Of a stretch of 64,000 nt of DNA, positions 51,972 to 60,638 are shown in pieces. The translations under genes were made by a program, and so were the position numbers. Within the stretch, counting starts at the first letter, position 1. Each line of letters opens with the position of its first letter. This stretch comes from Azotimanducus sp965199815 (GTDB taxonomy: Bacteria; Pseudomonadota; Gammaproteobacteria; Pseudomonadales; Azotimanducaceae), in contig CBDATE010000004.1 in NCBI GenBank assembly GCA_965199815.1, positions 46,061-110,060 of the forward strand, written 5' to 3'. The notes beneath the pieces are model-generated. The model was not told where the DNA came from, searched no databases, and saw only the letters and a program-made list of their open reading frames with translations.

Positions 51972-54065
51972 CTAACCCAAGTTTACCAATGAGAAATTAA
52001 AAGTGATAATAATCATTGTGTTAGGGGGAGATAATTTGGCGTAAGGCACTACAATGAGCGCCTTTGGGGAGTTGATCTTGTTCAGATGACCGTTTTGAGG
52101 AAGCCGCCGGCGTCAGGATGTATGCCAAGCGCGTCGTAGATGGGTTGCTGGTGCGGTTCAAGGGCGGTGGCCTTGCGCAGATGCAGGGTTCGGCTGTCGG
52201 CGCATCGGAAGGTGGCGGTGATGCGGCAACGCGAGGCGAGGCGGTTGCGCAGGCTGGTCCAGCTATGATGGATGTCGTTCACGCGCAGTTGTCTGCGCAC
52301 GATCTGGACGAGTTGGTAAGCGATGACGGCGATGAACAGGTGACCCTCGGCGCGCTTCGGGGTCTGGTGGTAGATGGGCCGCAGTCCGAGTTCGGTCTTC
52401 AGGCACCGGAACACGGCTTCCAGGTCGGTGAGGGTGGCGTAGGTTCGCCATAGGCGTTGTGCATCCCAGTCGGTGAGATTGGAGCGCAGGCAATAGACGC
52501 CAGGGCGATCAGCCATGGAACCTTTGGCGGGATTGCGGGTCCAGGCGATGGACTGGACGCGCTCACCCTGGACGGTCAAGTCGAGCGAGTAGTAGCCGGC
52601 GACGCGTCGGTGTTGCGCCTTGAGCCGCCCGAGGCGTTGGTTGATCTGCTCGGGTTTGCGCCGGGCCCGGGGGTTGGATAACGCCAGCGCGAGTTTTGTC
52701 AATGCGGCTTCGTAGCGGGCGCAGAAGCGCTCGACCATGGCGCGCTCCTTCTGGGCGCGCTCCTCGGAGTAACAGTGCAGAAGGACTTCGCCAGAGTCTT
52801 CGCAGACCCTGCGATCCAGATGCAGTTGGCATCCCGAGGCGGTGGTGATGGATTCGGCGGCCTCGGCGTTGAACTCGCGCTTGCGCTTGCGGCTGACCAC
52901 CAGATAGCGGTAACCGGCGTCACGCAGCCAGGCAATCTGCGCTTCGGTGGCAATGCCCCGATCCATGACCACCAGGGCGTCGGCTGGCGCGCCCAGGCCG
53001 GCCAGCATGCCTTGCAGCGTGGCGGGTTCGCGCACATTGCCGGCAAACACCCGAGAACGGCTGACAAAACCGGAGCCGTCCAACACCAGGCCGAGCGTGA
53101 GCAGAGGACAGTCGCTGCGTTTTTCCTTGGAGTGCCCGTGTCGGGCCAGGGGCTGGCCTGCGGCATCCCCCTCGAAGTAGGTGTTGGTCAGATCAAAAAG
53201 CGTCACCGTGGCGCACAGGCCGAACAGGTTCATGGCGCGCTCGTACAGATGCGATTCTATGGCGTCGCGGTGCTTCACCAGAGCGTCCGAGGCCCGGTAC
53301 AGTTGCATCGCGCCCATGGACTCGTAGTCCACTCCCAGCAACTCGCCCAGGGCACTGTCCTGTGCCAGCCAGCGGTGCGTCTCGCGCTCGCTGGCCGGGT
53401 GCGCCAGACGACCGACGATCAGACCAGTCGCTGCCGAGCGCAAGGCGCCGTTGACGCCAAGCGTTTCCAGCAGTGGCATCAGTCCCGTCTGCTGCATGGC
53501 CCATAACCCGATCTGCTCAACGCCGACACTACGCGCACGGGCCAGCGCCATGGACTCCGGGCAGACCGCCACAGGGTCTCGTTCTGCGCCGGGCGCTGCG
53601 CCATGCCCTCGCGCCAACAGCAAGGCGGCAATGCGTTGCGCTTCGGTTTCGACGGTCTCGCCGAGGTCGTCAAACAGCCGGTGCTGTCCCTCAAGCAAAT
53701 CCTCGATACGCGCGCACAAGCGCGGCCAGAGTTCCGGCTCGATCTCGAAGTGGCGCCCGAGGTTGAGCAGCGTGCGCTGACGCACCTTGCCGCCGAGACG
53801 CTCACTGTGCACCAGGCGAGTGGTGCTGTAGGTCGAACCATCCTTGGCTCGGCGGGTTTGCGTGCGGCGGATGAACATGCAGGTCAGGATTGGGTATGGG
53901 CGCAGGGTTGTCAATACCCAAATATACGATTATGGCACTACATTGAGATTTCCCAACGCACGAAAACAATAAATCAATGACTTACGTGCTCAAAACATCC
54001 AACAAAACCCCAAAACCCTGCCCAAACAGGCCCAAAATGACCCCGCCTTGGTAAACTTGGGCTAG
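51972..54065. mobile_element. Inverted-repeat-bounded segment containing an IS1634-family element
   Basis: CTAACCCAAGTTTACCAA (51972-51989) and the reverse complement of 54048-54065 (CTAGCCCAAGTTTACCAA) match at 17 of 18 positions. Inside, the transposase gene is flanked by a near-identical direct repeat, GGCACTACAATGAG (52045-52058) and GGCACTACATTGAG (53934-53947). Either the outer repeats are the IS ends, or the IS inserted, with a long duplication, into a smaller inverted-repeat element of about 200 bases. IS1634 members are known to make variable-length direct repeats. I cannot decide from one copy. Confidence 0.55.
52082..53878 (-). CDS. IS1634-family transposase
   Basis: 598 residues from ATG 53878 (MFIRRTQTRR); an in-frame start 12 codons earlier exists. 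Family features are KDGSTYSTTRLVHSERLGGKVRQRTL at the N terminus, FDLTNTYFEG (first catalytic Asp), LVVMDRGIATEAQIAWLR (second Asp), YLVVSRKRKR, and the Glu-containing LEAVFRCLKTELGLRPIYH. This is the IS4-superfamily DDE pattern of the IS1634 group. The frame is intact. Confidence 0.92.
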   Translation of the reverse strand: MFIRRTQTRRAKDGSTYSTTRLVHSERLGGKVRQRTLLNLGRHFEIEPELWPRLCARIEDLLEGQHRLFDDLGETVETEAQRIAALLLARGHGAAPGAERDPVAVCPESMALARARSVGVEQIGLWAMQQTGLMPLLETLGVNGALRSAATGLIVGRLAHPASERETHRWLAQDSALGELLGVDYESMGAMQLYRASDALVKHRDAIESHLYERAMNLFGLCATVTLFDLTNTYFEGDAAGQPLARHGHSKEKRSDCPLLTLGLVLDGSGFVSRSRVFAGNVREPATLQGMLAGLGAPADALVVMDRGIATEAQIAWLRDAGYRYLVVSRKRKREFNAEAAESITTASGCQLHLDRRVCEDSGEVLLHCYSEERAQKERAMVERFCARYEAALTKLALALSNPRARRKPEQINQRLGRLKAQHRRVAGYYSLDLTVQGERVQSIAWTRNPAKGSMADRPGVYCLRSNLTDWDAQRLWRTYATLTDLEAVFRCLKTELGLRPIYHQTPKRAEGHLFIAVIAYQLVQIVRRQLRVNDIHHSWTSLRNRLASRCRITATFRCADSRTLHLRKATALEPHQQPIYDALGIHPDAGGFLKTVI

Positions 54066-54546
54066 CGGTTGGGACGCGCAGCGCCACTATGTGGTGATCC
54101 GCCGCCGCAGCCTGGGCGGCCAGCTTCTGCTGATACCGCAGCACACGGTGATCCTGGTCTCGCGCAACGACCTGCCCCTGGACGAGCTGGTGCGCCGCCA
54201 CCGGGCCAAGCAGGGCCAGGAGAACGCCTTCAAGGGGCCGCTCATCGACCTGGGCCTGCACCACCCCCCATGCCGATCCTACCGGGCCAACCAAGCCTTC
54301 TACGCCTTGGGCCACATCGCCCAGGCCCTGCTTCGGGCGGTGCAGTTCACGGCGCTGCCGAAGGGCGCGCGGCGCCACGGCATCCGACAGGTCATCCGCC
54401 ACGTGATGTGCGCCGCTGCGCACATGGTCCGCACGGCGCGCCGGATCGGCTTGCGCTTCGCCAAGACCAGCTTCCGGCTGGACTGGCTGTACCAGGCCAT
54501 GACCACCCTGGAGGCTCGCGCCCCGCCGCCCGCAACGCCGGCCTGA
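54064..54546 (+). pseudogene. IS1380-family transposase, C-terminal remnant
   Basis: The reading frame opens without a start at WDAQRHYVVIRRR and continues with VSRNDLPLDELVRRHRAKQGQENAFKGPLIDLGLHHPP, the conserved C-terminal region of IS1380 transposases. It ends with FAKTSFRLDWLYQAM. About 160 residues remain of roughly 450. The 5' part is missing exactly where the inverted-repeat-bounded IS1634 segment ends, and its other half is not found on the far side. A deletion therefore accompanied that insertion. Confidence 0.8.
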
Positions 54547-54750
54547 CCTGCCGAAGCCGCCCAACGCCGCCCTGCGACGGGGACGCGCTCGCGCACATCC
54601 CGAAACCGACCGTCCCGCAAGCGGGATCCGACATCCTTTTGCAACGCCCCGCCGTCCAAATGCGCCTGCGCTTGGCCCGCGCATGACGCTCCCCCCGTCC
54701 TCAGCCTCAAAATGACGCTGATCAGCCAGGATCACGGCCTTATCAGGGGA
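54547..54750. other. Gap between IS1380 remnant and PIN-like gene
   Basis: 204 bases without a gene. It probably includes the 3' flank and terminal repeat of the degraded IS1380 element, but without the other end I cannot define it. Confidence 0.35.
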
Positions 54751-55635
54751 TTAAGACAGTTTCTGTCTGCCACCCGCATCCATGACATAGAATGGATGTC
54801 GCCGTTCACTGGCGCGTAAGTCAGCTGGAAGGCGGCTTCGCACCCTTTCAATAAACGCATCCGGATCCGCGATATTGATCCATGTGCTGACGCACACCTC
54901 AGATGTCTGCACCATGTCTGCCGCACACAGTTTGGCCATGCCAGTATCCATACTTGCTTGCACACTGTCTGCATCAGCATCCGCTGCATCTGGCCAAAAT
55001 GCGCCCATCACGATTTCCAATAATTGCCGGCGTTCAGGCATCGTGGCAAATGCGCGCACCATTTCTTCGTCCTGATCTGCCAATCTCGATGTTGCGGGGA
55101 TGTCATACCTGACGCCTTCTTCCTGGACCCATCGGTTGATTTCGTGATGAAAAATCGAGTTCATGTTGCCGGTGATGAACAGTGAATTGCCTGATGCGAA
55201 TGCCTGGCTGATGATCAGCGCATCCGCATCCATGGAAACCCTGCTTGGCAATGTTCGAGGAAAAGCGGTTTTGGGGAGGTTTTCCGCTATTTTTTGCGCC
55301 TTGTCTTTCATGTATCCATCAAATGTCATGTATTTGTACGGGCTTTTCTTGTCCATCAACTCCCGCCCCCACCACAAGCGCATTTTCCATCCCTTGATTT
55401 CGTTCATTGTGGCCTGGTTGTTGCTGCTTGTGTTTTTCTGATACTCCGCCTGCATCTTGTCTATGGCGGCATCAATTGGAAGCGATGTGTCCAGCATCTT
55501 GCCTGTGATTTCCCATGCAACCTGTGGGACAACATGCACCTTCATACCCCACTGTTCCATCCATGCGGCGCACAAACGCCTCTGTGTCACTTTTGATAGC
55601 CGATTGGTATCAAAGGCTATCCCTCCGAGGCGCAT
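54751..55635 (-). CDS. PIN-like domain protein (putative RNase)
   Basis: 294 residues, lower in GC than the core genes. PIN-type acidic residues are visible: D9 in IAFDTN, E42 in VAWEITG, D136/D138 in SMDADALIISQAFASGN, and the LFITGNM strand where many PIN domains have T-x-D. The protein is about twice the size of VapC toxins, with an additional C-terminal region of about 110 residues. The ATG directly follows the TAG of a 95-residue gene (TAGATG). The arrangement recalls toxin-antitoxin pairs. Assignment is by motif only. Confidence 0.55.
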   Translation of the reverse strand: MRLGGIAFDTNRLSKVTQRRLCAAWMEQWGMKVHVVPQVAWEITGKMLDTSLPIDAAIDKMQAEYQKNTSSNNQATMNEIKGWKMRLWWGRELMDKKSPYKYMTFDGYMKDKAQKIAENLPKTAFPRTLPSRVSMDADALIISQAFASGNSLFITGNMNSIFHHEINRWVQEEGVRYDIPATSRLADQDEEMVRAFATMPERRQLLEIVMGAFWPDAADADADSVQASMDTGMAKLCAADMVQTSEVCVSTWINIADPDAFIERVRSRLPADLRASERRHPFYVMDAGGRQKLS

Positions 55636-55923
55636 CTATCTCATCCGTTTTTTCATGATCGCCTTGTGCGTCCTTGGCAGCACTATCGTGCCAGCACGAT
55701 ATGCCTTGCGTACATGTGGGGCTATGGGCGGATCGATGATGTCTTCATCGAACGGATGAGTCTCGTACGGACTGATTCGATCATGTGCATGACCTTTGAC
55801 ACCATGTTCCAGAGACTTGGGTCTTGACGAGACTTCACCTGATTCGCATCCAAGTCTCGTGCTTGCAGGGACATCAGTCTCGGTGGCATCCCTTTCTTGT
55901 CTCATCGCTTGCGATGTCTTCAT
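55636..55923 (-). CDS. Hypothetical protein (95 aa), partner of PIN-like gene
   Basis: 95 residues from ATG 55923; ATG 55905 is an alternative, and no clear ribosome site supports either. The chain is polar and low-complexity (ETDVPASTRLGCESGEV, EHGVKGHAHDRISPYETHPFDED) with a basic end (HKAIMKKRMR). No DNA-binding fold is obvious. It abuts the PIN-like gene without a gap. If that gene is a toxin, this is the candidate antitoxin, as first gene of the operon. Confidence 0.4.
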   Translation of the reverse strand: MKTSQAMRQERDATETDVPASTRLGCESGEVSSRPKSLEHGVKGHAHDRISPYETHPFDEDIIDPPIAPHVRKAYRAGTIVLPRTHKAIMKKRMR

Positions 55924-56201
55924 CGGGTTGTATGTGGTGCGTGTGGTGTCAATTTTGTCATGCGATGTTGCACAAAACAATCTTGGGGCGGTGTATCAGT
56001 TTGAATTCCAAGTCATTGCAGAGCATTCACATCCGCTATGGCACAGAGGCGCTTGCGCTGTTTCTAATTGATTGAATGGTTTGATGTTATGTGAGGCGTC
56101 GAAACTTTTCTTGGGACGCTGTCGAGCCGCTGTACGGGCTCAGTACCTTTCGGAATATCGAGATCGGGCAGTCATGTTGAGGTGAGAGGGCCAGCCGGAC
56201 A
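55924..56201. other. Region upstream of the PIN-partner operon
   Basis: 278 bases, AT-richer than the flanks near 55950-56090, between the Rpn/DUF4351 pair and the PIN operon (all minus strand). A promoter for the PIN operon should be here; TTGACA occurs on the minus strand near 55950 but without a matching -10. No gene is supported. Confidence 0.35.
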
Positions 56202-56510
56202 TCACTCACCCATTCGCGCAAGCAACGAAGCGCCGTCTTCACACTCGATCAGCCACTCTCCTGCCTCGTCCAGACGCTCCGGGTCAGAAACGCCCGCCAG
56301 CAAGACGCCGAAACGCTTCGCCGTATCGCCGCCAAACCGCAGCGCAACCTGACGCTCAAGCAGGGCGCGCTCCCGAGCCAACGCTTTCGCCTCGCCTTGG
56401 GCCTCGCCCTTCTCAAGTAGCTGCCGCTCCCATAACGTTATCTTCTCCCCCAGGTCAACCGGCTGTCGCACCACTTCGTCGGTCGATTCCCTCAGCCTGA
56501 CCAGTTTCAT
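56202..56510 (-). CDS. DUF4351-like protein, overlapping second ORF of an Rpn gene
   Basis: 102 residues. The sequence WERQLLEKGEAQGEAKALARERALLERQVALRFG resembles the C-terminal DUF4351 part of Rpn/YhgA-type nucleases, normally fused to the nuclease domain. Here it is in a different frame and overlaps the end of the Rpn gene by 56 bases. GAGGAGGAG lies about 8 bases before the ATG, so separate translation is plausible. The alternative is a frameshift that split one gene. Confidence 0.6.
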   Translation of the reverse strand: MKLVRLRESTDEVVRQPVDLGEKITLWERQLLEKGEAQGEAKALARERALLERQVALRFGGDTAKRFGVLLAGVSDPERLDEAGEWLIECEDGASLLARMGE

Positions 56511-57312
56511 AAGGCCACTCCTCCTCGTCCCCTATATCCGCACTTCGAACCCATGCCTCCAGCCAACGCTGCAGCACATCCAAAAGACTGCCATCTTCCA
56601 CCCCGGAAAGCCACTGCAAACAGCGCTCCACTACACGCTTCAGGTCTTCTGGACTGGTCAGACCCTCGATCCACGCCAGCAGCGTCGCCGCATTGCCTTC
56701 CGGCAGTTCCTCACCCAACAGGGCCTGTTGATCGACCAGAACATAGCCGTCTCCCACCAGACCCATCGGCCCCACATGCGCGCCCAACGCTCCGGGCTTG
56801 CCGGTTTCACCCTCTGCCTGTGCTGATACATCCGCTGACGCTGCCTCCATCCCGCCTGGGCGCGTCAGGGCCGACAGGTTCAGCGGCGCATGCCACGGAC
56901 TGGAACCGTTGTAGAGCGCAATCGGTAGCACTGGCGGGACCGGGTTGCTGGCGCTGAACGGTTTTTCCTTGTGCAGAGCAAGGTAAAGCAGGGTCGCATA
57001 GCTCTGCACTCGTGCGGCCATCATCCAGTCTGAGCGAGACTGAAATTCAAGCATCACCAAGACGTGGAGCCAGTGTGGTTCATCGTCTTTGTCGTCCGCC
57101 GACGGTTGCAAGGCGACCCGCCAAACCATGTCACCGAATCGCTGTTCCAGATTGTCGGTCAGATATTCACTGGGCAGCCGTTCCAGCGTATCCAGGCGCA
57201 GGCGACGCAGCATGGGCAACCGGTCTCCGAGCAGTTGTTCGAGCAGGATCAGCTGATCGCGGATCATGCGCGGGTGGGCGAAGGCGGCCTTGTAGGTGGC
57301 GTCGTGCTGCAT
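56455..57312 (-). CDS. Rpn-family recombination-promoting nuclease / YhgA-like protein
   Basis: 285 residues from ATG 57312 (MQHDATYKAAFAHP). Rpn features are HDATYKAAFAHPRMIRDQL, WLHVLVMLEFQSRSDWMMAARVQSYATLLYLAL (the E-x-Q of the PD-(D/E)XK core), PPVLPIALYNGSSPW and VLVDQQALL. Rpn proteins (formerly 'putative transposase YhgA') are DNA endonucleases that stimulate RecA-independent recombination and are often mobile or phase-variable. The C terminus is truncated relative to family members; the missing DUF4351 part is in the overlapping downstream frame. Confidence 0.75.
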   Translation of the reverse strand: MQHDATYKAAFAHPRMIRDQLILLEQLLGDRLPMLRRLRLDTLERLPSEYLTDNLEQRFGDMVWRVALQPSADDKDDEPHWLHVLVMLEFQSRSDWMMAARVQSYATLLYLALHKEKPFSASNPVPPVLPIALYNGSSPWHAPLNLSALTRPGGMEAASADVSAQAEGETGKPGALGAHVGPMGLVGDGYVLVDQQALLGEELPEGNAATLLAWIEGLTSPEDLKRVVERCLQWLSGVEDGSLLDVLQRWLEAWVRSADIGDEEEWPYETGQAEGIDRRSGATAG

Positions 57313-57527
57313 GGCGACCACTGTGCACTGCGAAACCGGCCTTGCATGTGCGACATGACGCCAATTCGTGTGCGAAATCGACCCATTCAGGGCCAAGAGG
57401 AATTTCCTGGCGCCTACGCCGAATCACGAGGGCGCCGCGCCCATGACGACTTGTAACCCTGAAGTGATTCGATGTGCGCTGTGTGCGGGCTGTACGGGCA
57501 CACAGGCGGACGTGGTATCCGCCCGCC

Positions 57528-58334
57528 TCAGCGTTGCGCATACGGCGGTGGGCGCTTGCCATGTTCGTCGTACAGGTCGAATTCCTCGGCCAGATCCTGC
57601 ACCCACTGTATGGAGCCGCTGCGCGCCATCAGGTCTGCGCTCGCCAGCAGCGCGGAGACGCTGCGCCCCACGAACAGGGGCGTCTGCGACTGCGACAGGT
57701 CCATGCCGCGGGTGGCCGCCACATCCTGGATGAACTCGGTGGCAACGGAGCCTGGATAAAGCGCCACGGCGGCGACAGTCTTCGGCTCAAGCTCGATGGC
57801 CATGTCTGCGGTGAGGCGGTCCAGGCCCGCCTTGCCGGTGCCGTAGGAGCAGGAGAAATGGTAGTTCTGGCCACCGGGAGACGACACATTGACGATGGCG
57901 GCGCCAGCAGGGGCCTTGAACAACCAGGGCGCTGCATGCCAACTGGCCACATAGTGGGCGCGCAGGCCAATGCCGACCTGATCGTCCCAGATCTGAATGG
58001 GATGATCCCAGAAACCACCGCCCCAGGCTGGCGGATCGGGAATCTTGTACACATTGTTGACGAGATAGTCGATGCGCCCCGCCTCCTCGCCAATGCGGGC
58101 GAAGAGAGCCTCGATCTGCGCATCATCGCCGTGGTCGCAGGCAATGGCGTGGCCTTCACCGCCGGCTTCGGTCACCATGCGGGCCGTGGTGTCGATGGTG
58201 CGCTCGCCGTCACCGACCGTGCGCCCGGTGACGTAAACGGTAGCGCCCTGTTCACCGAGCGCCCGGGCGATGCCCTTGCCGATGCCCCGGCTGGCGCCGG
58301 TCACCACTGCTATCCGGTTGCTGTGCTCCGCCAT
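57528..58334 (-). CDS. SDR-family NAD(P)-dependent oxidoreductase
   Basis: 268 residues. The Rossmann glycine motif is TGASRGIG near the N terminus, followed by DYLVNNVYKIPDP (NNAG-like) and the catalytic Tyr/Lys in SYGTGKAG. The long insert WGGGFWDHPIQIWDDQ and the late PGSVATEF are like DHRS1-type SDRs. It divergently faces another SDR gene (58462) across 127 bases. With the P450 downstream of that gene, it may oxidise an alcohol produced by hydroxylation. The substrate is inferred only from context. Confidence 0.85.
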   Translation of the reverse strand: MAEHSNRIAVVTGASRGIGKGIARALGEQGATVYVTGRTVGDGERTIDTTARMVTEAGGEGHAIACDHGDDAQIEALFARIGEEAGRIDYLVNNVYKIPDPPAWGGGFWDHPIQIWDDQVGIGLRAHYVASWHAAPWLFKAPAGAAIVNVSSPGGQNYHFSCSYGTGKAGLDRLTADMAIELEPKTVAAVALYPGSVATEFIQDVAATRGMDLSQSQTPLFVGRSVSALLASADLMARSGSIQWVQDLAEEFDLYDEHGKRPPPYAQR

Positions 58335-58461
58335 GGATCAGGCCTCCCGGCGGCAGCGCCGCGAAATCTTGCGTGTTGACTGTGGCATGATGTCTCCTGC
58401 TGGCCGATGCGAAGGCGCAGTTTAACGCAAGCTGCCAGCCATCAAACGCGAAACGAAGCCC

Positions 58462-59232
58462 ATGAATCTATTCGATCTGACCGGCAAGCATATCGTCGTC
58501 ACTGGCGCTTCCTCCGGCATCGGCCATCACTTTGCCGGCATTCTCGCAGACGCCGGGGCGCGGGTGTCTCTGGGCGCGCGTCGTCTGCAGAAGATCAAGG
58601 CGCGGGCTCGGGCGTTGCAGGCGGCTGGCCACGAGAGCTTCTGTGCGCCTCTGGACATCACCCAGGCCAGCAGCATCGAAGCCTTCTTCGATGCTTGCGA
58701 GGCCGCATTTGGCCCCGTGGACGTGCTCATCAACAATGCCGGCGTCGAGGCGGGCGCCAAGACCTACGCCATGATTGACGAGACAGAGTGGGACCGGGTT
58801 CTGGACACCAACCTCAAGGGTCCGTGGATGGCGTCGCGGTCCTATACCGAGCGCGTGCGACAACACGGCCGAGGCGGTGGCAACATCATCCAGGTATCGT
58901 CCATCACGGACCGGCGCACCATCAAGGGACAGTTCCCCTATGCCGTATCCAAGGGCGGCTTGACGCGCATGACAGAGGTGATGGCGCTGGAAGCCGCCAA
59001 GGACGGTATTCGCGTCAATGCACTGGCGCCAGGCTACATCCTTACCGACGTCAGCCGACTTTTGCTGGAAGGCGAGCGTTCGACGGACTTCGTGAAAGGC
59101 ATTCCCATGCGTCGATACGGCCAGTTTCTGGATCTGGACGGCCCCTTGTTGCTGCTCGCCTCGGACGCCTCCGCCTGGATGACCGGCTCGGTGCTGGTCG
59201 TGGATGGCGGCCATGCCTGCGCATCGCTTTGA
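58462..59232 (+). CDS. SDR-family NAD(P)-dependent oxidoreductase
   Basis: 256 residues with standard SDR length. The cofactor motif is TGASSGIG at the N terminus, followed by DVLINNAGVEAG, Ser in VSSITDRR and catalytic YAVSK. The C terminus ends MTGSVLVVDGGHA. It is a cytosolic dehydrogenase of the classical type, closest by eye to glucose-1-dehydrogenase/3-oxoacyl reductase-like members. It precedes the P450 gene by 60 bases on the same strand, so the two are probably cotranscribed and act on the same substrate. Confidence 0.9.
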   Translation: MNLFDLTGKHIVVTGASSGIGHHFAGILADAGARVSLGARRLQKIKARARALQAAGHESFCAPLDITQASSIEAFFDACEAAFGPVDVLINNAGVEAGAKTYAMIDETEWDRVLDTNLKGPWMASRSYTERVRQHGRGGGNIIQVSSITDRRTIKGQFPYAVSKGGLTRMTEVMALEAAKDGIRVNALAPGYILTDVSRLLLEGERSTDFVKGIPMRRYGQFLDLDGPLLLLASDASAWMTGSVLVVDGGHACASL

Positions 59233-59292
59233 CAGGTGGGCCGCGTCCACTAAACTGCCGCAGATACGCCAATCAGCAAGAGGGATTCCCGG

Positions 59293-60543
59293 ATGTCCGC
59301 ACTCGCCGCAGCAGCCGCCAGCGACGCCGAGCAACTCGCCTACAGTACGCCCCTTGAAGAGTTCGACCCAAGCGCTCGGGATCTTTTCGAGAACGACACC
59401 CTCTGGCCCTGGTTCGAGCGGCTGCGACAGGAAGCGCCAGTGCACTACTGCAAGGAAAGCGAATTCGGCCCCTATTGGTCCATTACCCGCTTCCAGGACA
59501 TCAAGGCAGTGGATACGCAACCGGAAGCCTTCTCCTCTGAAGACACGATCGTGCTGGCTGATCAGGACGAGGAGCTGCCGTTGCCAATGTTCATTGCCAT
59601 GGATCCACCCAAGCATGACGAGCAACGCAAGACAGTGGCGCCATCCGTGGCACCGCGCAATCTGAAGACGCTGGAGCCGACCATTCGGCAAAGGGTGTGC
59701 AACATCCTCGACAGCTTGCCGGTAGGGGAAACCTTCAACTGGGTGGACAAGGTATCGATCGAGTTGACCACGCAGATGCTCGCCACCCTGTTCGACTTCC
59801 CGTTCGAGGACCGCTACAAGTTGACGCGCTGGTCCGATGTGGCAACGGCGACGCCAGAGATGGGCATCGTCGAAAGTGAAGAACAGAGACGAGTGGAGCT
59901 GCTCGAATGTCTGGGCTACTTCAATCAACTCTGGGCGGACCGCAAGGACGGCGCCGGCGGCAATGATCTGGTGTCCATGCTGGCGCAAGGGTCGGCGACC
60001 CGCAACATGGGGCCGCAGGAGTATCTGGGCAACCTGATTCTTCTGATCGTTGGCGGCAATGACACCACCCGGAACTCCATCTCGGGCGGCGTGCTGGCGC
60101 TGAACCTCTTTCCGGAACAGGCAGCCAGGCTTTGGGGCAACCCCGACCTGATCCCCAACGCTGTATCCGAGATCATCCGCTGGCAGACGCCCCTGGCCTA
60201 CATGCGGCGCACTGCCGGCCGCGACCTGACGTTTCGCGGCCAGCAGATTCGGGCCGGCGACAAGGTGGCCATGTGGTATGTCTCCGGCAATCGCGATGAA
60301 TCCGTATTCCCGAACGCAGACCAGCTGATCGTGGATCGGCCGAACGCGCGCAGCCATCTCTCCTTCGGCTACGGCATCCACCGATGCATGGGCAATCGTC
60401 TGGCGGAAATGCAGTTGGGCATCCTCTGGGAGGAAATCCTGGCCAGATTCCGGGCCATTGAAGTGGTGGGCGAGCCCGTTCGGGTGCCCTCAAGCTTCGT
60501 CAAGGGCTATCGCGAACTCCCGGTTCAAGTACACCGTCGATAG
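59293..60543 (+). CDS. Cytochrome P450, CYP153-like alkane/fatty-acid hydroxylase
   Basis: 416 residues with AGAGGGA before the ATG. P450 hallmarks are the I-helix GGNDTTRNSISGGVLALN, E-x-x-R in EIIRWQTP, and the heme loop FGYGIHRCMGNRLAE with the thiolate Cys. These stretches match the CYP153 terminal alkane hydroxylases (GGNDTTRNS, HRCMGNRLAEMQL). It would omega-hydroxylate alkanes, fatty acids or terpenoid chains with electrons from a ferredoxin/reductase encoded elsewhere. The upstream SDR could oxidise the alcohol product. Subfamily placement by eye; the family is firm. Confidence 0.88.
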   Translation: MSALAAAAASDAEQLAYSTPLEEFDPSARDLFENDTLWPWFERLRQEAPVHYCKESEFGPYWSITRFQDIKAVDTQPEAFSSEDTIVLADQDEELPLPMFIAMDPPKHDEQRKTVAPSVAPRNLKTLEPTIRQRVCNILDSLPVGETFNWVDKVSIELTTQMLATLFDFPFEDRYKLTRWSDVATATPEMGIVESEEQRRVELLECLGYFNQLWADRKDGAGGNDLVSMLAQGSATRNMGPQEYLGNLILLIVGGNDTTRNSISGGVLALNLFPEQAARLWGNPDLIPNAVSEIIRWQTPLAYMRRTAGRDLTFRGQQIRAGDKVAMWYVSGNRDESVFPNADQLIVDRPNARSHLSFGYGIHRCMGNRLAEMQLGILWEEILARFRAIEVVGEPVRVPSSFVKGYRELPVQVHRR

Positions 60544-60638
60544 CCCGGAAAGTGCGTCAGCCCGGATGGGGCGCCAGCGGGGGCGCGGTGATGCGGCGCT
60601 CCTGGCGCCATGTTCGGAACAGGCTGACGCCCTGACGT

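Noticed and set aside
55796..56075. Plus-strand frames opposite the PIN-partner promoter region
   Set aside because: They are Cys/Val-rich, lack ribosome sites and overlap the minus-strand gene.
58468..60381. 637-codon minus-strand frame across the SDR and P450 genes
   Set aside because: SDR and P450 motifs on the plus strand are decisive.
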